A stretch of DNA of 8,565 nt from Myxococcales bacterium. GTDB lineage: Bacteria > Myxococcota_C > UBA6777. Position 1 is the stretch's first letter. Every line of letters starts with the position of its first letter. This document shows positions 1-6,938 of the stretch, one piece after another. The position numbers were made by a program, and so were the translations under genes. Location of the stretch: positions 1-8,565 of the forward strand of contig JALTMC010000012.1 in NCBI GenBank assembly GCA_027005175.1. The letters run 5' to 3'. The notes beneath the pieces are model-generated. The model saw only the letters and a program-made list of their open reading frames with translations. It made no database searches and had not been told where the DNA came from.

Positions 1-1670
1 TCAAAAACAAGAAACTTATTGATGGGGCGACGACGTTCCGCAACAACAAAGGGGGTTATCGACTCCCCGCCCCAAACATCGGTACATGTTGTTTGAAACA
101 AGTCAGCAAACATCTGATCATTGCCGAATTCAGGCATGATAGACAACATGCCCAACAGCCGATGAACAAAATAATCATGTTTTGTCGGCAACTGATACCA
201 AAAGTGTTCAAAGAGTTCATCGAGGCTGAGAGGGATCGTCTCAGGGCGTTGAAGATCGATAGCTCTGTCCTTCGCAGCCTCAGCAAGAAATCGCAAGACA
301 AATGGATCAGCCTCATCAGCCTCAACAGAAACATGCTCCTTACCTTGTGTTGCAATGTCCCACACGGCCTGTAACGTTCTGGCAGAAACATCCTGATGAT
401 GACATACACTGGAAAGAAATGTACTCACCTCCTCTTGTGACAGTCCAGGCAAAGGAGAATCAGTGATACCATAAAGCTCGCTCTTGGCATTCGAAGAAAC
501 AGGTAGAACAGGAATATTTCTCCAATACTGCATGAACCGTGTCCACGAGATTTCCAGCTCTTTCGTATTTCGAGGTTGTGTATCATGATAGGAGAGATAC
601 TCTGCTTCGTGACGGTCCCAGCCATTGAAGAAGTATACATCAAGGCCATTGCTACCATCATTCCAGCGATGAAGATATAACAAGGGCCAACACCGCAATG
701 CAGGCTCACCCCCAACAGAAGTCATCCAATAAAGGTCATTTCGACCCGCTGGGATCTCATCGTGCTCACGTTCGAATACGGTGCTCTGGGTACTCTGTTC
801 GACACGAAGCCGAATCTTTTCTTTCCATGAAGAACACTCATCAGACCATTGAACCTGTGAACCTCTACATACCCAGGCTCCCTCTTCCTCTAACGTCACT
901 AAGCTGTCATGCTCCAAAAAAACAAGGGAGCGAAAGATAAGTTTCAAACGTTCGACAGCAAGCGCCACATAGGCATCATCATGTCGCCGAGTACCGTGCA
1001 AGAGTTCATTCCGAAACGTTACAAGGTCTTGCATTGCTGTGAGAGGAGCCAATCCTTTTCGAGACTTCGAAAAAGAAAGCTTCTGCAACATGGCTGCACG
1101 AATTCGACGGATCAAGGGAGTTCGCTTATCGTCTCCAAATTCACGGAGCAAAACATCGATAAGTTGTTTCCATGTCCCATCCGAAGGAGTCCGCATCTTA
1201 TCCACAAGCATCCGATTGATCTTCGCATCACAAACCTGCGCTTGTTCGATGTACTGAGAGACACAAAGTACCGCAAGAAATCGAGCCACAAGACCATTTA
1301 ACGATGCGACAAGAAATGCAAAGTTAGAGGAGCCACGTCCCTGTTCAAACCTCTCCAACTCACGTAAGAAGAAACGCCACCGAAAGCCCAAAGGATACGG
1401 TAAAATCGAAGCCAAGTGAAGAAAGTCAAAGGGAGCCTCATCAGAGAAAAAGCTTCTCTGTTTTGACTTGCCAAATTTTTGCCAAAAGGCACCAACCAAA
1501 GGTCCTATCTGGGATTGTTCATCTTCTACCAAAGTTTGCTCCAACAAACTCTGTAACTTACGACTTACTTCACCACGATCAACATCCTCTCTTGTAGCTT
1601 CCTGACAAATCGCAGAAAAAAAACCCTTCTCCTCCCCACACAAAGCACTCATCCAATCTTCAAACGTCAT
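1..1670 (-). CDS. Large HEPN-like / possible STAND-related protein, 3' end cut by window edge
   Basis: The frame from the ATG at 1668-1670 stays open to the left edge, giving 556 codons without a stop, so the C-terminus is missing. A GAGG lies 10 nt upstream of the ATG (1681-1684) and an in-frame TGA lies just beyond it (1683-1685), which supports this start. Residues about 90-102 (LPYPLGFRWRFFL) precede a helical region (about 116-260) with R220-N221-E-L-L-H225-G, which fits the R-N-x3-H motif of HEPN RNase/nucleotide-binding domains. Residues about 316-360 form a separate segment ending E-Y-L-S-Y. Residues about 405-515 (SPLPGLSQEEV; SLDELFEHFW; VHRLLGMLS) look to me like the helical part that follows the ATPase core in STAND/NACHT proteins. 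No Walker A motif is visible between about 360 and 405, where the core would be expected. No signal peptide or membrane segment is seen, so it is probably cytoplasmic. The coding frame is certain; the HEPN call is moderate and the STAND relation weak. Confidence 0.8.
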   Translation of the reverse strand, partial: MTFEDWMSALCGEEKGFFSAICQEATREDVDRGEVSRKLQSLLEQTLVEDEQSQIGPLVGAFWQKFGKSKQRSFFSDEAPFDFLHLASILPYPLGFRWRFFLRELERFEQGRGSSNFAFLVASLNGLVARFLAVLCVSQYIEQAQVCDAKINRMLVDKMRTPSDGTWKQLIDVLLREFGDDKRTPLIRRIRAAMLQKLSFSKSRKGLAPLTAMQDLVTFRNELLHGTRRHDDAYVALAVERLKLIFRSLVFLEHDSLVTLEEEGAWVCRGSQVQWSDECSSWKEKIRLRVEQSTQSTVFEREHDEIPAGRNDLYWMTSVGGEPALRCWPLLYLHRWNDGSNGLDVYFFNGWDRHEAEYLSYHDTQPRNTKELEISWTRFMQYWRNIPVLPVSSNAKSELYGITDSPLPGLSQEEVSTFLSSVCHHQDVSARTLQAVWDIATQGKEHVSVEADEADPFVLRFLAEAAKDRAIDLQRPETIPLSLDELFEHFWYQLPTKHDYFVHRLLGMLSIMPEFGNDQMFADLFQTTCTDVWGGESITPFVVAERRRPINKFLVF

Positions 1671-1680
1671 CTTAACGCAT

Positions 1681-1684
1681 CCTC
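1681..1684 (-). promoter_or_regulatory. Ribosome binding site of the left-edge gene
   Basis: GAGG on the minus strand, separated by 10 nt from the ATG at 1670. The spacing is slightly long, but no better alternative start exists because an in-frame stop lies immediately upstream. Confidence 0.5.
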
Positions 1685-1697
1685 ATCTATCTATGAT

Positions 1698-1717
1698 TTT
1701 AAGTAAGATCTTTAAGT
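1698..1717. repeat. Short direct repeat in the spacer upstream of the left-edge gene
   Basis: TTTAAGT occurs at 1698-1704 and again at 1711-1717, a 13-bp period, around the small palindrome AAGATCTT. It lies 28-47 bp upstream of the start codon of the left-edge gene, where an operator or promoter could be. The spacer is AT-rich, so chance is a real alternative. No convincing -35/-10 pair was found. Confidence 0.25.
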
Positions 1718-1745
1718 GAGTAGAGTTTACATAATATGTCATCAG

Positions 1746-1773
1746 AAAAAACACTTAGTCTCGTAAAGAGTGC
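1746..1773 (-). terminator. Weak candidate terminator after the lipoprotein gene
   Basis: Read on the minus strand, GCACT (1773 down to 1769) can pair with AGTGT about 13 nt later, followed by a run of six T. The stem is only 5 bp with one G-T pair, and the loop is long. It sits about 40 bp past the stop of the lipoprotein gene. Read-through into the left-edge gene is equally possible. Confidence 0.25.
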
Positions 1774-1813
1774 CTTTCACATGTAGCATTTCTGTGCCAA
1801 TGAGAAAGGGGAA

Positions 1814-4800
1814 TTAAGGAAGGAAAGCACTACCTTTTTTGATAAAGCGGGAATTTCCGGCTTTATCATTCAATGTGATAGAAGTGATTAACCATGTTCC
1901 GCCGGGGTCACCTGCTGCAACTTTCAGAACAGCCTCGTATCGTCGGGTTGCAGGATTCCATTGTAAGGAGAGAAAGAACAGTCTCTCTTTGTTTTGACTT
2001 TCAACCCGCACAGAGACAGTAGCAACTCCGGATAAGTTATCGGTCACTTCGGCGCTCACAAGGATAGACTCACCTGCTTTGATTCCATTGGGTGAGATGG
2101 AGATACTCTTGATCACAGGAGGCTCGGTATCTTGTTGTACGGGAGTGTTTCGAACTGTCACAGACAGCCCTTGAAGGATCGAACTGGATGCGTCGAGAGA
2201 GGTAAATCTTCCCGCTTTATCACGAGCTGTCATGGTACTGACTTTCCAAGACCCATCTTCTCCATTCTTCGGTAAGAGGGTCTCCCCTTCCCACTTGCCA
2301 GTGGCGGGGTTCCAATAGAGCTGTCCCGAAGCAATCAGGCCCTTCTTGGGTGAAACAAGCTGAACCGTTGCCTCATCAACGCCAGAGAGATCATCTGTAA
2401 TTGTAGCAACCCAACGTACTGACTCTCCAGCCAGCACCACACTTTTACTAGCACGCAATGCTTTCACCTCGGGAGGCTTTTGGTCTTTTTTGGGTACACC
2501 ACCCACAACCTGGATCTGTGTGGGCACCAACAATGCATGGGATGCCTTATAGTATTTAATATTTCCCGCTTTATCATACAGATCAACTTTAACAACAACC
2601 CACTTTCCTTTTTCAGCATCAGTAGGAAAGGTGACCACCCCCTCCCATTTCTTTGTTGCGATATTGTAAGGAAGATTAACAAATCTTTGTTGTTTCCCTG
2701 TGGGGCTTTTGACGACAGCCTCTACCCGTAACAGCCCCAACCCTTTGTCTGTGGCTGTAACCTCTAATAACACGGGATTACCGGCCTTAACCTGCGTGGA
2801 AGGCAACCACTTGACTTTGGACGCTGTGGGGGCATCTTTGTCTCGCGGGATTGTATTTGTCACAAGAATCGATGTGCGTTTGGTAAGGGTCGCATTGAGA
2901 ATGCTGCGAATATCCAGTTTCGGCAGTTTCCTGATCCCATCAGGTCCCTGGTCCCACCGGTTGCCACGACGGTCAACGACCTGACAACCCGAAAGACTCC
3001 ACCAACCTGTTCGTGTTTTTAAAGGGATAGTGAAGTTCCCTTCCCAAAGAGAGTTGGCTGGATTCCATGACAAACGGGCCGCACCATAAGCAGAGAATGG
3101 TGGCTCCATCAGAGATGGTTTAATCGAGCAAAATGCTGCCGCAACGCCCTGATTGTCTGTTGCCTTCAAATAGACACGCAGAGATTCACCGGCCTTTCGC
3201 TTTTGTGGTGATAGATTCACAGACACAACCACAGGAGCCTTTGTATCTGGGTTAGTACTGGAAACAATACGAAAGGTACGATGGTCTTTGGAAGGTGTGA
3301 TATCGATATGAGCCAGAGACAACGCGGGCATTGCTGCCAACTCTGGAGCTCCGACATCGACGAGATTGCCTGCGTTGTCACGCCAGGAACAAGATTGAAT
3401 CCACCACTCTCCACGAACAGCCTCACGGGGAATATGAAACTGTGACTCCCAAAATCCAGTGGCGGGATTGTAACTCATAAAAGCAGATAAGCTCTTAAGT
3501 TTGTTGAAGCCCAAGCCAATACCATTTGCCGCAACAAACCGACAAGAGCCGCTGGCGACCCCACTACCATTCCGGTCCTCCACTTTTGCAAAGAATCGCG
3601 CACGTCCAGTGCTTGTGTAGAGACCTGGTGCAAGATGAAATGACTTCATCACAGGAGGAGTCGTATCCACAGAGGGGGTCTGCCCACTCGAAGTAACCTT
3701 CACAACAAACGGGTCTAGCGAAGCCTTTGTTGTTGCTCTAGAGATGTCGAGCTTGGGTAATTTTGTCAATGCCCATCCTGCAACAGGAGAGGAGTTTCTG
3801 GACTTATCCTGGAGAAAACAGCCGGACACCCACCAATCACCGGGAGGGGTAGACGCCAAAAATGACAGCGTTCCCTCAAAGAAGCCAGTGTCTGAGTTGA
3901 GAGTTAAGATGGCTTGTCTTTGTGTCGCACGCCCCAAAGGACCGGTAAATGTACAAGATGCAGAGCTAACACCGCTTCCACCAGGATCCTCTATCCGGGC
4001 ATATACACGGATCGAACCTCCCGCTTTGACAGAACCGGGAGCCAGATTCACACCTTTGATCTTTGGAGGTTTACGATCGGTTGTAGCGATCTCCTGCACA
4101 GAAAAAGCCAAATGAGTGAGGCGTTTGTTGCGCTCTTGCAACGTGAGAAACGGAGTCTTGATGTAGAGTTCGTCCTTCGTCACGGTTTTGGTATTTCCGG
4201 CATAATCGGTAAGTTGAATCATCGCAAGACGCCACAGGCCATTGCGAGAATAAGAAGGTACATTGCCAGAACCTTCCCAAAGCCCAGTGGCAGCGTTGAG
4301 ACGAAGATTGTACTGAAACCGGATCTGCCCCACAGGGTTGGAGAAGGTGACCTGAGCCCTCTGAATACCTGACTGGTTATCCTTACCAGAGACCATCACT
4401 CGTACGGCTTGACCTGCCTCCACATGGGAGGGTTCAAGCCAGGCAGCGACAACCTCTGGAGCTTTGGTATCTTTCGAAGGAGGAGTACCGTTTGCCACCA
4501 CAGTAAATACAAGGTTTTTCAACAAAGTATCTGTGGAAGAGAGAAAACTTCTATTTCCAAGTTTATCCGAGAGGTCAACCCGAGTAACCTTCCACTTTCC
4601 AGGAGGGGCAGAAGCAGGAAATCGCAACAAGCCCACAAAGACCTTCCTGACAGGATGATAAAGGACTCGACTTGTCACTCGAGGACCACCTTTGTCGGGC
4701 TGTACTTCAACATCCAGAGAGCTGAGCCCCACCCCTGAATCGGAAGCTTCCAACGAAAACCCTAAACTCTCTCCAACGTTAACTTGTTTGGCATCCAGGC

Positions 4801-5593
4801 TTATCTTCGTTAATGTTGGACCTGTAAGATCGGGATTGGAAGAGGCCACAGTAAAGGTGGCACCTTTGAGGGGAGCTTGTTGAGAAGTATATACAGAAGG
4901 ACGACGAGCCCCATCCAACAAAGTCAACCTCTGACCATACCAGACACCCCCTTCAGAGCCTTTGGGAATCCGTACAACTGCCTGAAACAGCTTCTTCGAA
5001 GGATGGTATGTTGTATCAACATAAAGCGAATGCTTATTTTTTGGGCCACTGATGGTGATCTGTGCATTTGTGACTTCAGAGAGATCGGGTCCCACCGAGA
5101 TCGAGATCCTCAACCACTCACCAGCCTTTACGGTGGCCGGTCGAAAAGTAACTTTAAGTAGTTTGGGAGGAACAGTATCTTCCACAGGTGTTTTGACCCG
5201 GAAATGAAAACGAGGTCCTGGAGGCGGTAGATCAGCAGGCTGTTCTGTCACTCCCGCTTCTCTCTCAACACCTGCCTCTGCGAGAACTTCAGCTTGCTCT
5301 GGAATTGGAATTTCTGTGGAAGATTCGTTGGTATCTGGAGAGAGAGCTTCCCTCTGCGCTCCCTTTGAGTCCTTTGAATCCTTTGAGTCTGGGGAAGAGT
5401 CTTGAGGGATCTCAACAAGAGGCTCGGAGAGATTCTCGACGCCAGCTTTGTCACCGCCTGAGCCAAAAAGTTCAACACCTGCATCTCCCTCACCCACAGG
5501 AACACCGCAGTTGCAGCCGGGGCTAAGAAGTCCGGCGAGCAACAAAAAGAAAAAAACTACCCAAACGGACACCTGAGACAATCTGTTGAACAT
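1814..5593 (-). CDS. Multi-repeat Ig-like lipoprotein, 1259 residues
   Basis: The N-terminus has a lipoprotein signal: one Arg, a hydrophobic stretch at about residues 8-23, then S-P-G-C27-N-C. C27 is the likely lipidation site, although the lipobox is not canonical. Residues about 30-135 are an acidic Ser/Pro/Glu-rich linker with a (Asp-Ser-Lys)x3 stretch. Nine beta-rich repeats follow, starting near residues 139, 255, 375, 506, 643, 783, 918, 1037 and 1155. Each starts with D-x-x-P-P or a variant, then AGES-like and D-x-x-SGV-like motifs, mid-repeat WNPATG-x-WEG, and near the end D-K-A-G-N. This pattern is typical of bacterial Ig-like/fibronectin-like beta-sandwiches. Repeats 4-6 are longer and alone contain cysteines, one pair each. 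The last repeat stops at F-L-P, without the final strand seen in the others. A GAGGG lies 7 nt upstream of the ATG. The protein is probably anchored in the outer membrane and extended from the surface. Ligand and role are unknown; adhesion or cell-envelope scaffolding is only a guess from the architecture. Confidence 0.93.
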   Translation of the reverse strand: MFNRLSQVSVWVVFFFLLLAGLLSPGCNCGVPVGEGDAGVELFGSGGDKAGVENLSEPLVEIPQDSSPDSKDSKDSKGAQREALSPDTNESSTEIPIPEQAEVLAEAGVEREAGVTEQPADLPPPGPRFHFRVKTPVEDTVPPKLLKVTFRPATVKAGEWLRISISVGPDLSEVTNAQITISGPKNKHSLYVDTTYHPSKKLFQAVVRIPKGSEGGVWYGQRLTLLDGARRPSVYTSQQAPLKGATFTVASSNPDLTGPTLTKISLDAKQVNVGESLGFSLEASDSGVGLSSLDVEVQPDKGGPRVTSRVLYHPVRKVFVGLLRFPASAPPGKWKVTRVDLSDKLGNRSFLSSTDTLLKNLVFTVVANGTPPSKDTKAPEVVAAWLEPSHVEAGQAVRVMVSGKDNQSGIQRAQVTFSNPVGQIRFQYNLRLNAATGLWEGSGNVPSYSRNGLWRLAMIQLTDYAGNTKTVTKDELYIKTPFLTLQERNKRLTHLAFSVQEIATTDRKPPKIKGVNLAPGSVKAGGSIRVYARIEDPGGSGVSSASCTFTGPLGRATQRQAILTLNSDTGFFEGTLSFLASTPPGDWWVSGCFLQDKSRNSSPVAGWALTKLPKLDISRATTKASLDPFVVKVTSSGQTPSVDTTPPVMKSFHLAPGLYTSTGRARFFAKVEDRNGSGVASGSCRFVAANGIGLGFNKLKSLSAFMSYNPATGFWESQFHIPREAVRGEWWIQSCSWRDNAGNLVDVGAPELAAMPALSLAHIDITPSKDHRTFRIVSSTNPDTKAPVVVSVNLSPQKRKAGESLRVYLKATDNQGVAAAFCSIKPSLMEPPFSAYGAARLSWNPANSLWEGNFTIPLKTRTGWWSLSGCQVVDRRGNRWDQGPDGIRKLPKLDIRSILNATLTKRTSILVTNTIPRDKDAPTASKVKWLPSTQVKAGNPVLLEVTATDKGLGLLRVEAVVKSPTGKQQRFVNLPYNIATKKWEGVVTFPTDAEKGKWVVVKVDLYDKAGNIKYYKASHALLVPTQIQVVGGVPKKDQKPPEVKALRASKSVVLAGESVRWVATITDDLSGVDEATVQLVSPKKGLIASGQLYWNPATGKWEGETLLPKNGEDGSWKVSTMTARDKAGRFTSLDASSSILQGLSVTVRNTPVQQDTEPPVIKSISISPNGIKAGESILVSAEVTDNLSGVATVSVRVESQNKERLFFLSLQWNPATRRYEAVLKVAAGDPGGTWLITSITLNDKAGNSRFIKKGSAFLP
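1817..5179 (-). repeat. Nine coding repeats of about 105-140 residues in the lipoprotein
   Basis: Repeat starts (the conserved Asp) fall at plus-strand positions 5179, 4831, 4471, 4078, 3667, 3247, 2842, 2485 and 2131. Start-to-start lengths are 116, 120, 131, 137, 140, 135, 119 and 118 residues, and the last repeat is about 105 residues. Repeats 4-6 form a subfamily: S/A-x-C near the start, W-W followed by a second Cys before the D-x-x-x-N motif, and a later LPKLDI-like segment. The repeats are well diverged, so they arose long before the near-identical DNA repeats at the gene junctions. Confidence 0.85.
5362..5388. repeat. 9-bp tandem repeat, three copies, in the lipoprotein linker
   Basis: CCTTTGAGT, CCTTTGAAT and CCTTTGAGT follow each other at 5362-5370, 5371-5379 and 5380-5388. 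On the coding strand they give Asp-Ser-Lys repeats in the flexible linker between the lipid anchor and the first Ig-like repeat. In-frame gain or loss of copies would change linker length without breaking the protein. Confidence 0.85.
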
Positions 5594-5600
5594 ACTTCAG

Positions 5601-5605
5601 CCCTC
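5601..5605 (-). promoter_or_regulatory. Ribosome binding site of the lipoprotein gene, inside the last 80-bp repeat copy
   Basis: GAGGG on the minus strand, 7 nt before the ATG at 5593. The other repeat copies carry GAGGA at the equivalent place, but where the lipoprotein ATG would be they read AAG. Only this terminal copy therefore starts a gene. Confidence 0.75.
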
Positions 5606-5908
5606 TTTGGCTACCTCAACACCATCAGACAACTCTACAAAAAGATCCTTGTAGCTCTGAAAGCGGCGATCTTACTTTAATCCTCGTTGGCTACCTCAAC
5701 ACCATCAGACAACTCTACAAAAAGATCCTTGTAACTCTGAAAGCGACGATCTTACTTTAATCCTCGTTGGCTACCTCAACACCATCAGACAACTCTACAA
5801 AAAGATCCTTGTAGCTCTGAAAGCGACGATCTTACTTTAATCCTCGTTGGCTACCTCAACACCATCAGACAACTCTACAAAAAGATCCTTGTAACTCTGA
5901 AAGCGACG
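5601..5908. repeat. 80-bp tandem repeat, 3 full copies plus the 3' end of rsgA
   Basis: Copies lie at 5601-5680, 5681-5760, 5761-5840 and 5841-5908, with an exact 80-bp period. The copy at 5841-5908 is the true 3' coding end of rsgA. The other three duplicate that end (R-F-Q-S-Y-K to the stop) plus about 8-10 bp of spacer. Differences are few: the base at 5654/5734/5814/5894 alternates g, a, g, a; the leftmost copy has gcggcg where the others have gcgacg; and its first 10 bp differ at two sites. The extra copies have no start codon and the period is not a multiple of three, so they form untranslated spacer. Within each unit, YTACAA can pair with TTGTAG (loop of 8), and the alternating base keeps pairing (C-G or U-G). 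Beyond these copies the spacer 5594-5836 holds nothing else recognisable. Confidence 0.97.
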
Positions 5909-6835
5909 AGGTGAGATCTCGCCCTGTGTGACAGCGTCTTGAACCAGACAATCAGGTTCAACCCTATGCTTGCAATCACGAAAGCGACACTGGTTTAAGA
6001 AAGGACGCAGATCGACAAAGCACTCCGCAAGGTTGTCTTGTGTGATCCCCCAGAGAGAGAACTCTCGAATACCGGGAGTATCCACAAGAAAGCCCCCACC
6101 CACATCAATCAAACGGGATGCAGTTGTGGTATGCCTTCCTCTCCCTGTCACTTCATTCACGCTTCCGGTCTTCAAGTCGATACCGGGGCAGATACGGTTG
6201 ACCAAAGACGATTTTCCCGCACCACTAGGACCAGTAAGCACAGACGTTTGTCCCATCAGTAAAGAGCGAAGTTCATCAATCCCACGATTTTCTTCTGCTG
6301 ACGTAAAGACCGCCCCATAGCCAATAGACTGAAACTCTGCCACGGCAGAATGGATCTCATCCTCTGTCGCAAGATCAACTTTATTCACAACAATCGTTGC
6401 ATCGAGGTTGAGAGCTTCGCAAGAGACAAGATAACGATCGATTAAACCGGGGCGAAATGGGGGATCTTTGATGGCCATACAGATCAACACTCGGTCGAGA
6501 TTCGAGGCAAGCACCTGCTGATGTCTTGTCTCTGGGGCAAGACGCGCCAGCACCGACCGACGAGGAACGATCTCGCAGATAATCCCCTTCTTCTCTTCAC
6601 TGCGAGCCTCCACCCACACACGATCACCTACCACAGGCCAAGTGATACCTTCTCCCAAAAACAATCGCCCTCGTACCCGACAAAACCACTGTTCCGGTTC
6701 ACCCACAACCTGGACATAATACCCCTTACCCAATACAGAGAGGACTGTGCCTTCTCGCCATTTTCTCCGATCCCGCTTCGCCTCTTTTCCACGAGATCCT
6801 CGGGAAGACCCTCGCCCTTTCCGTCGTTGCGCCAT
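5837..6835 (-). CDS. rsgA: RsgA, circularly permuted small-ribosomal-subunit assembly GTPase
   Basis: RsgA (YjeQ/YloQ) is a GTPase that binds the 30S subunit late in assembly. With the start at 6835 the protein is 332 residues, a usual length. It has a basic N-terminus (MAQRRKGRG), an OB-fold region at about 28-100, and GTPase motifs in the permuted order that defines the family: G4 NKVD at 151-154, then the P-loop GPSGAGKSS at 202-210, the GRHTTT switch, and G3 DTPG at 252-255. The zinc-binding knuckle follows, with C283, C288, H290 and C296. All key residues are intact. An AAAGGA lies 10 nt before the ATG. An in-frame GTG at 6929-6931 with AAAGGAG spaced by 5 nt would give a 364-residue form, but its extra residues come from the duplication around 6827-6938, so I prefer the ATG. 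The gene's 3' end is the source of the 80-bp tandem repeats. Its stop is TAA at 5837-5839. Confidence 0.97.
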   Translation of the reverse strand: MAQRRKGRGSSRGSRGKEAKRDRRKWREGTVLSVLGKGYYVQVVGEPEQWFCRVRGRLFLGEGITWPVVGDRVWVEARSEEKKGIICEIVPRRSVLARLAPETRHQQVLASNLDRVLICMAIKDPPFRPGLIDRYLVSCEALNLDATIVVNKVDLATEDEIHSAVAEFQSIGYGAVFTSAEENRGIDELRSLLMGQTSVLTGPSGAGKSSLVNRICPGIDLKTGSVNEVTGRGRHTTTASRLIDVGGGFLVDTPGIREFSLWGITQDNLAECFVDLRPFLNQCRFRDCKHRVEPDCLVQDAVTQGEISPRRFQSYKDLFVELSDGVEVANED

Positions 6836-6938
6836 CAAATACCGTTCCTTTGAGCACTCACTCTTTGCACCAAGCCCCTCTTCTTCTGGATTTCTCTGCC
6901 TTGCGTCATCAAATACCGTTCCTTTGAGCACTTACTCT
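6827..6938. repeat. Duplication of the rsgA translation start (38 bp, offset 74)
   Basis: The segment 6827-6864, which holds the rsgA Shine-Dalgarno and ATG, recurs at 6901-6938 with 2 mismatches (36 of 38 identical). The 36 bp between them (6865-6900) are unique. Both copies carry AAAGGA followed 10 nt later by ATG. The outer copy overlaps the 36-bp repeat at 6931-6966. Confidence 0.95.
6835..6909 (-). CDS. 24-codon leader ORF coupled to rsgA
   Basis: The ATG at 6907-6909 lies in the duplicated copy of the rsgA start region and has the same AAAGGA at 10 nt. It opens a frame of 24 codons beginning M-T-Q-G-R-E and ending in TGA at 6835-6837. The stop shares its A with the rsgA ATG (TGATG), a typical arrangement for translational coupling. 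The peptide is basic and resembles nothing known to me. It probably arose as a by-product of the duplication. Whether it is translated, or controls rsgA translation, is inference. Confidence 0.45.
   Translation of the reverse strand: MTQGREIQKKRGLVQRVSAQRNGI

Noticed and set aside
93-1301. Several plus-strand open frames of 72-130 codons opposite the left-edge gene
   Set aside because: They overlap the 556-codon minus-strand frame, change frame repeatedly, lack good ribosome binding sites and show no recognisable protein pattern.
2480-5526. Plus-strand and alternative minus-strand frames within the lipoprotein gene
   Set aside because: They lie inside one uninterrupted 1259-codon frame with clear repeated domains; the other frames have shuffled, low-quality translations.
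5601-5836. Small proteins encoded by the extra copies of the rsgA end
   Set aside because: No start codon with a ribosome binding site precedes them and each copy is in a different frame because 80 is not a multiple of three.
5601-5908. 80-bp repeat array as a CRISPR
   Set aside because: The copies are head-to-tail with no unique spacers between them, and the unit is a copy of the rsgA coding end.
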